A program made the translations under genes and the position numbers. From assembly GCA_033850885.1 (NCBI GenBank), contig JAWWPG010000027.1, forward strand, positions 62,001-126,000: a DNA stretch of 64,000 bases, given 5' to 3'. Positions within the stretch are counted from its first letter, which is position 1; each line of letters opens with the position of its first letter. This document shows, piece by piece, positions 43,940-52,196 of the stretch. The DNA is from JAWWPG01 sp033850885 (GTDB lineage Bacteria > Actinomycetota > Actinomycetes > Propionibacteriales > Nocardioidaceae). Under the pieces are notes generated by a model. The model saw nothing but the letters and a program-made list of their open reading frames with translations. It was not told the origin of the DNA and did not search any database.

Positions 43940-44245
43940 GTGACGCCTGAGCAGGATGACAAGGCCGACCGCGACCCCCTCGTCGTTGCTGATGTCCAGC
44001 CGCTGGACCTCACCGGCGTCCGAACCGTCACGGTCGGCGTGGTTGCCTGGACGGTTGCCTTCCTCGTGCTGCTCCCCTTCTACGGGACGCTGCGCGCCGA
44101 CGGCCACCTCTCGTGGCTGTGGACGTCTCTTGCCGGAATCGGGCTCGGTGTCCTCGGCAGGGAGTACTGCAAGCGCCGCGAGCACCGGCTGAGGGAGAAC
44201 CCTCGCGGTCCGGAGACCAGCCCGCTCGGTGCCGCCGGCCTCTAG
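43940..44245 (+). CDS. DUF2530 membrane protein
   Basis: 101 residues from GTG 43940, 7 bases after TAGGGT. The sequence ADVQPLDLTGVRTVTVGVVA, helix WTVAFLVLLPFY, then a second helix LSWLWTSLAGIGLGVLGREYC and a basic tail matches DUF2530, a two-helix actinobacterial membrane family of unknown function. In mycobacteria and other actinobacteria a DUF2530 gene also neighbours the DUF3027 gene, as here. Confidence 0.85.
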   Translation: MTPEQDDKADRDPLVVADVQPLDLTGVRTVTVGVVAWTVAFLVLLPFYGTLRADGHLSWLWTSLAGIGLGVLGREYCKRREHRLRENPRGPETSPLGAAGL

Positions 44246-44280
44246 TTCGGTGCCGCCGGCCTCTGGGCCGGAGGGGTTCG

Positions 44281-45090
44281 TCAGCGGATGATCTCCAGGT
44301 CGGCGTCGCCCCAGGTGTCGAACGTGAGCGTGTCATGGAACGGCAGCGATGCTGCTGGCTGGTGCTGTCCCGGTTCCTCGCGTACGTCGGAGTGTGCGCC
44401 GCACCCGTGGTCGAAAGACACCACGTGCCCGTCGCTGGGCGAGGCCACGTTGGCGCAGACGCCGAACATCGAGCCCAGGGCGCCGTTCAGGCGCACCAGG
44501 AAGCCACAGGTCGCACACGGCGCCGGAGCCACCTTCGCGATCGGGTCGTCCGGTCCGTCCGTGCCCTCGTACCACCGGTCGGCCGCCTCGTCGCGCCCCT
44601 CGACCGACAGCACGAGCTCGCGCCCGAGGCCGAGCTCACGGGTCACCTCCCGCTGTTCACGGGCGTTCGCCGCGTCGAGCGCCTCGTCCCCGACCAGGTA
44701 CCCCGGCACCAAGCGCGGGTCGTCGTACGACACCGGGACCAGGTCACCCGGGCGGAGGTCCTCGGGCGCCATCCTGTCCTTCCAGGGGACCCACTCCGGT
44801 GCCATGACGGCGGCATCACCGGGAAGCAGCACGATCTCGTTGACCGTGATCGCCTTCTGCCGGGGCGCCCGGGTGATGGTGACGGCCCAGCGCCATCCGA
44901 CGTACCCCCGGTCGGTCGTGTCGAAGAGCTGGGTGACGACCCTCTCGTCCTCGACGAGCGCGCCGATGTGTGCCCCGACCTGTGACGCGCCGACGGCGCT
45001 CCGCAACGCCGCTCCCGCCTCGTCGGTTGCGGCCATCAGCTGAGGGTCGGCCTTGAATGCCCTGACCCCGGTTCCGGATGATGTCGTCAC
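44281..45090 (-). CDS. DUF3027 protein with zinc-ribbon-like Cys motif
   Basis: 269 residues from GTG 45090 (GTG 45108 is an alternative; CACAAT ends 6 bases before 45090). The body (about 10-170) includes RGYVGWRWAVTITRAPRQK, VNEIVLLPGDAAVMAPEWVPW and LRPGDLVPVSYDDPRLVPGY, which identify DUF3027. A C-terminal CATCGF … CANVASPSDGHVVSFDHGCGAHS cluster (about 198-236) may bind a metal. Cytoplasmic; function unknown. The family is confined to actinobacteria and is typically close to DUF2530, serC and an MFS gene. Confidence 0.88.
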   Translation of the reverse strand: MTTSSGTGVRAFKADPQLMAATDEAGAALRSAVGASQVGAHIGALVEDERVVTQLFDTTDRGYVGWRWAVTITRAPRQKAITVNEIVLLPGDAAVMAPEWVPWKDRMAPEDLRPGDLVPVSYDDPRLVPGYLVGDEALDAANAREQREVTRELGLGRELVLSVEGRDEAADRWYEGTDGPDDPIAKVAPAPCATCGFLVRLNGALGSMFGVCANVASPSDGHVVSFDHGCGAHSDVREEPGQHQPAASLPFHDTLTFDTWGDADLEIIR

Positions 45091-45217
45091 CGCGTCATTG
45101 TGACCCACCGGTCAAGAACTTGGCGAATCCTCACCACGCCGTGCGGCCCTGATGCCGCGGGACGACATGGCGCACCGGGTCGGGGCATGGCGGGCGGGCA
45201 CAAGGCAGGATGGAACA

Positions 45218-46720
45218 GTGCATCCGGACGACGACGAGCGCTACCCGCCGGTGGGCGGGGACCGAGGTGCGTCGCGTCCCGACCTCGGACAACCGGGTCA
45301 CGTGCCGGGCAGTCGTGGCCAAAGCCCGACCGACCGCGCGCGGCAGTCCGCCGAGCACGGCCTACGAGCGTCGACTGCTGCCGAAAGGGCCCGCAAGGCG
45401 GCCGACGCGGGCCGTAAGGTAGCCACCTTCTCCGGCCGGGCGGCGAGCGGGGCGGCCCGCGCCGCCAGGAAGGCGAGCAAGGCGGGCGGGGCCGGAGAGT
45501 CCGGGCTGTACCGGCTGCTCGAGCTGCACGCGTTCAACGCCGCAGGGGACGCGGCGCTGGCGATCTCTCTCGCGGGCACGCTGTTCTTCCAGGTGCCGAG
45601 CGCACAGGCGCGCAGCCAGATCGCGTTGTTCCTCGGCATCACGATGCTTCCCTTCGCCGTGGTGGCTCCGCTCATCGGCCCCTTCCTCGACCGGTACCGC
45701 CGAGGGCGCCGCTGGGCGATCGGCGCCACGATGGCGCTGCGAGCGTTCGGCGCCTGGGCGCTCGCCGGCGCGGTGGCCACCCGCTCGGCCTGGATGTTTC
45801 CCGCGGCCCTCACCTGCCTGATCGCGTCCAAAGCGTACGGCGTCACGCGGGCCTCCGCCGTACCCCGCGTGCTGCCCGACGAGCTCTCCCTGGTCCGCGC
45901 CAACTCCCGGCTGTCTATCGCCGGCATCGCAGGAGCAGCGATATCCGCACCGTTCGCGGCACTGTTCTCGTTCATCGGACCCGACTGGTCGCTGCGCTAT
46001 GCGGCCCTCTTGTACGCCGGAGGCACGGTGCTCGCGATACTGCTGCCGGCAAGGGTCGACTCCTCGGAGGGCGAGGCTCAGGTCGGCGTGCTGCAGATCG
46101 CCGACCCCGGCCGGCGTTCGCGAAGACTCGGCATCACGCCGGTCGTGATCCTTGGCCTGCGCTGCAACGCGGGCCTGCGCATGCTCTCCGGTTTCCTCAC
46201 GATGTTCATGGCTTTCCTGCTGCGCGAGCACCCCATGCGCGGGTGGGAGACCCATCAGACCCTCCTGCTGGGCCTCGTCATCGGGTCGGCGGGACTCGGC
46301 AACACCCTCGGCACCTTGATCGGGTCGATGCTCAAGGCCCGCAAGCCCGAAGCGATCGTGATGGCGACCCTGCTGCTCGATGCGGCCGCGGCGATCTATG
46401 CGGCGGCCTTCTTCGGACTCGTCGCGGCGATGGTGCTGGGTCTCGTCACGGGGCTGTGTCAGGGGCTCGGCAAGCTCTCGCTCGACTCGCTGATCCAGCG
46501 CGAGGTTCCCGAGCTGGTCCGAACCAGCGTCTTCGCCCGCTCGGAGACCTTGTTGCAGCTGTCGTGGGTGATCGGCGGATTCCTCGGGGTGTTCATGCCA
46601 CTGAATGCCACCCTGGGCCTGTCGATCGTCGCTGTGGTGCTGGTCGCCTGGTCGGTGTTCGTGCTGCACAGCCGGGTCACCAGCGCCCGGTTCTTCCGCA
46701 CCCGCTCCCGAGGGGCCTAG
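45218..46720 (+). CDS. MFS protein with long basic N-terminal extension
   Basis: 500 residues from GTG 45218. The first ~95 residues are hydrophilic, ending in an Ala/Lys/Arg-rich stretch (ERARKAADAGRKVATFSGRA, ARAARKASKAGG) that could be an amphipathic or nucleic-acid-binding tail in the cytosol. Twelve helices follow (LLELHAFNAAGDAALAISLA, PLIGPFLDRYRRGRRWAI as motif A). The helix bundle resembles the conserved membrane protein of the mycobacterial Rv0876c region. Transport substrate unknown. It is divergent from the DUF3027 gene. Confidence 0.82.
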   Translation: MHPDDDERYPPVGGDRGASRPDLGQPGHVPGSRGQSPTDRARQSAEHGLRASTAAERARKAADAGRKVATFSGRAASGAARAARKASKAGGAGESGLYRLLELHAFNAAGDAALAISLAGTLFFQVPSAQARSQIALFLGITMLPFAVVAPLIGPFLDRYRRGRRWAIGATMALRAFGAWALAGAVATRSAWMFPAALTCLIASKAYGVTRASAVPRVLPDELSLVRANSRLSIAGIAGAAISAPFAALFSFIGPDWSLRYAALLYAGGTVLAILLPARVDSSEGEAQVGVLQIADPGRRSRRLGITPVVILGLRCNAGLRMLSGFLTMFMAFLLREHPMRGWETHQTLLLGLVIGSAGLGNTLGTLIGSMLKARKPEAIVMATLLLDAAAAIYAAAFFGLVAAMVLGLVTGLCQGLGKLSLDSLIQREVPELVRTSVFARSETLLQLSWVIGGFLGVFMPLNATLGLSIVAVVLVAWSVFVLHSRVTSARFFRTRSRGA

Positions 46721-46724
46721 CCGA

Positions 46725-47525
46725 TCAGGAGGCGTGGCGCCAGGTGTCTTTGAACTTGGCGCCCTGCTTCCTCAGCTTGCTCACGCTGGCGAGCGTGTGA
46801 CCGCCGCCCACCATCGTGACCGCGTCGTGCGGGAACTTCGAGATCGAGCCGGACGTCGTGTTCGAGGTCGCCTTGGACCTGTTGAAGGACATCGTCGCGT
46901 AGTTCGGCAGCGAGTAGAGACCGCCGCTACCCGAAGGGCGCTCCGCGATCCACTCGGCAGAGCTGCTCTTACAGGAGGAGCAGGACCTTGTCACCTTGAA
47001 CGAGTTCGCCGGGTGCATCGCGTCGACCACCTGCAAGGTGTAGGACGACCCGGTGCGCACGACGGACGAGGTGACCTGGTCACCCGGCCGAACCGTTGCG
47101 CCGACGAGCTGGATGGCGTTGCCGGGGTACATCTCCCACCACGTGTAGTAGCTGGCGACCCCTCCTTGGCACGCGGCAAGAGTGCCGGCCTGCTCCACCG
47201 ACGCGGAGCGGTAGCCGTCGATTCCCACCCAGAAGACGGCGATGGACTGTGCCGACGTGCAGGTGACGGCCGGTTCCTTCCACGTAGCCGAGACCTTGGA
47301 GTACTTGCCGGCGCCCGACGTCGCCGCATAACCCGACCAGTTCGACGAGGTGGCCCTGCTGTCCGGACCCACCGTGAAGTTCCGCAGAACCGCGGGGCCG
47401 GTACGAGCGGACGCGCGCACCGGGTTCGCTGCCTGCGCCGCCGGCGCGAACGAGGAGATGAGGGCGCCGGACACGATGAGGCTTCCGAGGACGGCCGCCT
47501 GGCCTTTGCGGGAGGCAAGCGTCAT
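46725..47525 (-). CDS. Secreted G1-family (eqolisin-like) peptidase
   Basis: 266 residues from the ATG starting MTLASRKGQ, preceded by AGAAAGAAAGGGG. The signal peptide ends near AAQAA (about 33). The mature domain has the G1 jelly-roll signatures: SSNWSGYAA near 60-68, SVEQAGT (catalytic Gln near 108) and SAEWIAERPSG (catalytic Glu near 191). G1 peptidases use a Gln/Glu pair at acid pH and were first known from fungi; bacterial members are less studied. The extra Cys (SCSSCKSS) may form a disulphide. The stop lies 4 bases from the convergent MFS stop. Confidence 0.87.
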   Translation of the reverse strand: MTLASRKGQAAVLGSLIVSGALISSFAPAAQAANPVRASARTGPAVLRNFTVGPDSRATSSNWSGYAATSGAGKYSKVSATWKEPAVTCTSAQSIAVFWVGIDGYRSASVEQAGTLAACQGGVASYYTWWEMYPGNAIQLVGATVRPGDQVTSSVVRTGSSYTLQVVDAMHPANSFKVTRSCSSCKSSSAEWIAERPSGSGGLYSLPNYATMSFNRSKATSNTTSGSISKFPHDAVTMVGGGHTLASVSKLRKQGAKFKDTWRHAS

Positions 47526-47691
47526 GACGCCCCTTTCTTTCTGCTGGCTTTTCGGCACCAGGAGCCCGACGAAGGGACAGCTTCGGCAGCGTAACCCGGC
47601 CAGACACCCCACGATAGCCCCACAGCGGATCTTTCGTGCATTGGCGACAGATCGCCACGGTGGGTCCAGCACCCGCTGTGCTGTGGCGGGC

Positions 47692-48078
47692 TCAGCTCAG
47701 CTCAAGCTCGGCAGCGAGGGCGCGGAGCAGGGCCGCGGTCTGCTTCGCAGCGCGGGGGTCGGCGTGCCTGCCTCGACGGTAGGTCTGTTCGAGGCGCTCG
47801 AGGAGCTTCATGAGGTCCTCGACGATGTTGACCATCTCTTCGGGCTTCTTGCGCATGGCCCTCGCGACCGAGGGAGTCGGTTCGAGCAGACTGAGCTGGA
47901 TCGCCTGGTCCCCTCGGCGACCCTGGACGAGGCCGAACTCGACGCGGGCCCCGTTCTTCAAGGTCGTCACGCCCGCCGGCAGCGAGTCCGACCTCACGAA
48001 GACGTCTCCGCCGTCATCCGTCGTGAGAAACCCGAACCCCTTCTCGGAGTCGTACCACTTCACCTTGCCCGTCGGCAC
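47692..48078 (-). CDS. Cold-shock domain protein with helical C-terminal extension
   Basis: 128 residues from GTG 48078. Residues 1-64 are a CSD: GKVKWYDSEKGFGFL (RNP1 KGFGFL), GGDVFVRSDSL (RNP2-like VFV) and GARVEFGLVQGRRGDQAIQL. The following ~60 residues (VARAMRKKPEEMVNIVEDLM, then LLERLEQTYRRGRH) form charged helices absent from short Csp proteins but known from the actinobacterial CspB-type in this neighbourhood. It binds single-stranded RNA or DNA. A terminator separates it from larE upstream. Confidence 0.9.
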   Translation of the reverse strand: MPTGKVKWYDSEKGFGFLTTDDGGDVFVRSDSLPAGVTTLKNGARVEFGLVQGRRGDQAIQLSLLEPTPSVARAMRKKPEEMVNIVEDLMKLLERLEQTYRRGRHADPRAAKQTAALLRALAAELELS

Positions 48079-48110
48079 CGTAACCTCGCGAACTCTCGAA
48101 TCAGCGACAC

Positions 48111-48136
48111 AGAAAACCTCCGCTTCTCACGGAGGT
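48111..48136 (-). terminator. Factor-independent terminator of larE
   Basis: On the minus strand, ACCTCCG-N7-CGGAGGT followed by TTTCT, 34 bases after the larE stop and 38 bases before the cold-shock start. The best-formed terminator in the window. Confidence 0.8.
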
Positions 48137-48169
48137 GCCGCCCATCCTACCGCCTCGGGAAGCGCCGTC

Positions 48170-49060
48170 TCAGCGGTATTTGCCGGGCTCTTCGAGCAGC
48201 TCGTTCATCGACCCTGACCGGAATCCTCGTGGGTCGAGCACCACGTCCGTGAAGCCCGCCTCGACAACCAGGGCAACGACCTCTCGGTACCGTCCGCCCC
48301 CGGCTGGCAACGCATCGAGGGTTGCCCGGTCGAGCTCGATCCTGGCCGTCGTACCGAGGTCTCGTACTCTCAGGTCGGTGGCCACGATGTCGTGAGCACC
48401 CAGCCACGCCCGGAGCGCGAGCTCGGCCCGCTCGACCCGGGCCAGCCGGGACGGTGTCACCTCGACCCCGAACGCGATCCGGGAGGAGAGGCACGCTGCG
48501 GCCGGCTTGTCCCAGGTCGGCAGACCCCAAGCCCGGGATGCCGACCGGACCTGGGCCTTGGTGAGACCGGCGTCGAGCAGCGGTGTCGCAGCGCCGCGCT
48601 CCGCCGCGGCCCTGATGCCGGGACGGAAGCCGGCTACCGCGTCGTCCGCGTTGGTGCCGGTGACCACCGCGTTGAAACCGAGGTCGCGTGCTATCGGGGC
48701 CAGCACGTCGAGCAGCTCGGCCTTGCAGAAGTAACAGCGGTCGCCGGCGTTGGCACGGTAGCCTTCCCGCTCGATCTCGTACGTCGACGGAGTCAGGTGG
48801 CGGACCTCGAGGCCGACGCAGAAGTCCCTCGCGTGCGCCAGCTCCGAGGCCGGCAAGGAGCTCGAGACCGCCGTCGCTGCGACCGCGCGGTCCGGCCCCA
48901 AGGCCCGTACCGCGGCGGCCAGCAGGAACGCCGAGTCGGCTCCCCCGCTGAAGGCGACGACGACGCTGCCGAGCTGACTGAGGCGTGCCTCGAGCATCAC
49001 GAGGCGATCGTCGAGGGTCGCCTCGTCCGCGTCGGTGAGCACTGCCACGTCGTACACCAC
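48170..49060 (-). CDS. larE: LarE-type ATP-dependent sacrificial sulfur transferase
   Basis: 296 residues from GTG 49060, 7 bases after TAAGGT. PP-loop SGGADSAFLL near 38-47 binds ATP. YRANAGDRCYFCK near 101-113 is the LarE signature, and DKPAAACLSSRI near 184-195 holds the Cys equivalent to the sulfur-donating residue of lactobacilli. LarE builds the nickel-pincer cofactor of lactate racemase from a LarB product. No larA, larB or larC is in the window, so the partners must be elsewhere or the protein has another sulfur-transfer role. Confidence 0.9.
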   Translation of the reverse strand: MVYDVAVLTDADEATLDDRLVMLEARLSQLGSVVVAFSGGADSAFLLAAAVRALGPDRAVAATAVSSSLPASELAHARDFCVGLEVRHLTPSTYEIEREGYRANAGDRCYFCKAELLDVLAPIARDLGFNAVVTGTNADDAVAGFRPGIRAAAERGAATPLLDAGLTKAQVRSASRAWGLPTWDKPAAACLSSRIAFGVEVTPSRLARVERAELALRAWLGAHDIVATDLRVRDLGTTARIELDRATLDALPAGGGRYREVVALVVEAGFTDVVLDPRGFRSGSMNELLEEPGKYR

Positions 49061-49182
49061 ACCGACGACCTTACCGACCGGTCTGCTGAGTACTCGCAGC
49101 CTGCGGAGCAAACTATCTCAAGCCAGAGAAACTGCGTAGAGTAAGCGTTTCTTGCCTGTCGGCGCTCGAGGAGGTGTCTGCC

Positions 49183-52113
49183 GTGAAACGCCTGGTCTGC
49201 GCGTTCGCCGCGGCGCTCACCTTGGCCGGGGTCGGGGTGGGTACGACCGGCCTGCCCGCCCAGGCCAGCCGGACGGTATCCCGAAGCGAGACGGCCGGTG
49301 TCTACCTGGTCGTGCTGCGTCATGCACCGGCCGCGTCGTACGCGGGCGGCATCGCCGGCTACCCGGCAACGACACCGGCGCCCGGCAGGCGCTTCGACGC
49401 CGAACGGCCCGCCGCCTCGATGTACCGCAGCTATCTGCTCCGCCAACAGGCACGGGTGCTCGCACGGGTGGGCGACCCGCTCGTCCTCTACTCCTACACC
49501 ACCGCTCTCGACGGGTTCGCGGCCCAGCTCACCGCGTCTCAGGTGAAGACCCTCACGACGATGGACGACGTCCTGCTGGTGCAGCCTGACTCCGTCGTCA
49601 AAGTCGACAACGCCTTGAGCGTGCCGGGTTCCCGCGTTCCAGACGTCGACACTCCCGTCGGGCTGTGGCGCCAGGCGGGAGGCGCCGACAAGGCCGGGCG
49701 CGGTGTGGTGGTGGGCGTCATCGACACCGGGGTAAGTCCCGAGAACCCCTCGCTCGCGGGAATCCCGCTGAGCTCGTCGACGCTCGACCAGAGCTACCCG
49801 GGGTTCTCCGGGACGTGCCAGGGCGGGGTCAGTTGGACACCCGCGACCTGCACGTCGAAGGTGATTGCCGCGCGTTACTTCGTCCGAGGATTCGGACGCG
49901 CCAACGCCGCCGCGTCCGACTACCTGTCGCCGCGCGACGGTAGCGGGCACGGCACCAGTGTTGCGGCGATCGCGGCCGGCAACAGGGGCGTCGACGCCAG
50001 GATCGCCGGCCAGGATTTCGGGCACATCTCGGGGATGGCGCCGGCTGCCGGACTGAGCATCTACAAGGCGTGCTGGTCGGCCCCAGACCCGGCCAGGGAC
50101 GGCTGTGACACCGCAGACACGGTGAAGGCGATCGACCAGGCGGTGACAGACGGGGTCGACGTCATCAACTACTCCATCGGCGGGACCCGCTCGAGCCTCG
50201 GCGACGCCGTCGAGCTCGCCTTTCTGAATGCGGCTGCGGCGCATGTGTTCGTGGCCACGTCGGCCGGCAACGGCGGTCCTCATGATGGTTCCGTGCAGCA
50301 CCCGAGCCCTTGGGTGACGACCGTTGGAGCGAACACCCATGACGTCTTCCAGGGCGGGCTCAGGCTCGGTGACGGACGGACGTTCGTCGGCGCGATGCTC
50401 TCCGACCGGAGCGTCGGGCCGGCGCGGCTCGTCTTCGCAGGCGCCGCACCGGCTCATGGAGTGTCCCCTCGACGGGCCGCCCTGTGCTATCCACACAGCC
50501 TCGACGCCCAGCGCGTGGATGGCGCCATCGTGGTCTGCAACCGCGGCGTGACCTCGCGGGTGAGCAAGAGCGCCACCGTCGACCAGAGCGGTGGGAGCGC
50601 GATGGTCCTCGTGAACACCCAGCCCGACAGCGTCGACGCGGACCTGCACGCCGTGCCGACGGTGCATCTCGACGAGACTGCGGGCAACGCGGTGAAGGCC
50701 TACATCGCGCGGCAAGGAAGCTCGGCGGTCGGCACGATCTTGGCGAACGCAAGGAACGCGACACCGGTTCCCGCGGTCGCCCGCTTCTCCGGGCGTGGGC
50801 CCTCTTCAGTGGCAGGCGGTGACCTCCTGAAGCCTGACCTCACCGCAACGGGAGTGGCCGTTGTGTCCGCCGTCGCTCCGGCCTCCAGCTCCGGTCAGCT
50901 TTGGGACGTGGAGTCGGGTACGTCGGTCGCGACGCCCCATGTCGCCGGCGTCGCCGCAGTGGTGAGGGCGGCCAACCTGTCTTGGACCCCCGCCGAGGTC
51001 AAGTCGGCGATGATGACGACCGCGGCACGTCTCCAGGGGTCCAACGGCCCCGAGACGCGGGGAGCCGGAGAGCTCGACTCAGGCTCGGTGCTCCGACCGG
51101 GTCTGGTGTATGACGCTGGGCTGACGGGATGGGCCGACGTGCTGCGCGGCGAGGGGCTCGACCTGGGCGGCCGGCCGGGCACGGCCGCCGCGGACGCCAG
51201 CCAGCTGAACCAGCCCTCCATCTCGGTCGGAGACCTGGTGGGCCGCGCGACGGTGCGACGCACGGTCACGAACGTCGGATCGGCCACGATGACGTACACC
51301 GTGACGACACGCGGGCTGCGTGGGATCTCCCGCTCGATCACGCCGGACTCCCTCACGGTGGCGCCCGGCCGCTCGGCCTCTTTCACAGTCGCCCTCACTG
51401 CCACCAGGAACGCGGCGTACGGAAGGTTCGTGACCGGGTCGCTGACGTGGCGCGACGCCACCGGGCACACCGTGTCGAGCCCGGTCGCCGTACGGCCCGA
51501 GCTTGCGTCCGTGCCCGCGGAGGTCACCGGCTCCGGACGGGCCGGCTCGACCGTCGTCGACGCGCTGGCCGGCGTGACGGGCACGCTTCGAGCCACCACG
51601 TCGGGGCTCGTGGGCGCCAGCCCGCTACCGCTCTCCCTGCGACCAACGGGCTTCGACCCCCAGCATCCGACGACCTCGCCAGGCACCGCGATGGAGACGC
51701 TCACCGTGCGCGCGGGGAGCCGCGCGGCACGCTTCCAGGTCAGCTCACGCCAGCCCGGTGACGATGTCGACCTCTACGTGTACCGCGGTGACCGGCTCGT
51801 CGCCTCCGCCACCGACGGTTCGGGCGACGAGACACTCACGTTGACGGCCCCCTCGGCGGGGCGTTACCGGATCTACGTCAACGCCAACCGGGCAGCCGCG
51901 GCCACCGCGCACACGACGTTCACGAGCTGGGTGCTGCCCAGGGCCGACCAAGGCAACCTCACCCTGATCCCGAGCGCGCTCGGGGTCAGCGGGGGCGAGC
52001 GCTTCGCCGTGAGGGCCCATTGGTCCGGCCTGAGCAGAGCTCGACGCTGGTGGGGGTACATCGCCTACCGCGGACTGCCGAGCGTCACCTACGTGACGAT
52101 CACCCCCCGTTGA
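49183..52113 (+). CDS. Large secreted subtilisin-like protease
   Basis: 976 residues from GTG 49183 with GAGGAGG eight bases upstream. Domains: signal peptide (1-30); I9-type pro-domain (about 38-142, VYLVVLRHAPAASY, FAAQLTASQVKTL); S8 catalytic domain with Asp in GVIDTGVSP (near 181), His in DGSGHGTSV (near 256) and Ser in SGTSVATPHVAG (near 580), interrupted by a PA domain (about 380-525); an Fn3-like domain (about 665-770); and a C-terminal pre-peptidase-like beta domain (FQVSSRQPGDDVDLYVYRGD near 847-866). The layout equals plant-type subtilases found in actinobacteria. Its stop codon lies inside the first 22-bp repeat. Confidence 0.92.
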   Translation: MKRLVCAFAAALTLAGVGVGTTGLPAQASRTVSRSETAGVYLVVLRHAPAASYAGGIAGYPATTPAPGRRFDAERPAASMYRSYLLRQQARVLARVGDPLVLYSYTTALDGFAAQLTASQVKTLTTMDDVLLVQPDSVVKVDNALSVPGSRVPDVDTPVGLWRQAGGADKAGRGVVVGVIDTGVSPENPSLAGIPLSSSTLDQSYPGFSGTCQGGVSWTPATCTSKVIAARYFVRGFGRANAAASDYLSPRDGSGHGTSVAAIAAGNRGVDARIAGQDFGHISGMAPAAGLSIYKACWSAPDPARDGCDTADTVKAIDQAVTDGVDVINYSIGGTRSSLGDAVELAFLNAAAAHVFVATSAGNGGPHDGSVQHPSPWVTTVGANTHDVFQGGLRLGDGRTFVGAMLSDRSVGPARLVFAGAAPAHGVSPRRAALCYPHSLDAQRVDGAIVVCNRGVTSRVSKSATVDQSGGSAMVLVNTQPDSVDADLHAVPTVHLDETAGNAVKAYIARQGSSAVGTILANARNATPVPAVARFSGRGPSSVAGGDLLKPDLTATGVAVVSAVAPASSSGQLWDVESGTSVATPHVAGVAAVVRAANLSWTPAEVKSAMMTTAARLQGSNGPETRGAGELDSGSVLRPGLVYDAGLTGWADVLRGEGLDLGGRPGTAAADASQLNQPSISVGDLVGRATVRRTVTNVGSATMTYTVTTRGLRGISRSITPDSLTVAPGRSASFTVALTATRNAAYGRFVTGSLTWRDATGHTVSSPVAVRPELASVPAEVTGSGRAGSTVVDALAGVTGTLRATTSGLVGASPLPLSLRPTGFDPQHPTTSPGTAMETLTVRAGSRAARFQVSSRQPGDDVDLYVYRGDRLVASATDGSGDETLTLTAPSAGRYRIYVNANRAAAATAHTTFTSWVLPRADQGNLTLIPSALGVSGGERFAVRAHWSGLSRARRWWGYIAYRGLPSVTYVTITPR

Positions 52114-52196
52114 CCCGTCGCAAAGTTGCCGTTGAGCCGTCGCAAAGTTGCCGTTGAGCCGTCACGAAGTTGCCGTTGAGCCGTCACGAACCCGGC
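52109..52196. repeat. Tandem array of four 22-bp repeats
   Basis: Units at 52109-52130, 52131-52152, 52153-52174 and 52175-52196, core GAGCCGTCGCAAAGTTGCC with changes to CACGAAG in units 3 and 4. No spacers. The subtilase stop (52111-52113) is in unit 1 and the acyl-CoA ligase stop (52184-52186) in unit 4. Same family as 31741-31951. Confidence 0.93.

Noticed and set aside
48997..50715. Minus-strand frame of 572 codons
   Set aside because: Antisense shadow of the subtilase gene; composition is typical of the complementary frame in GC-rich DNA.
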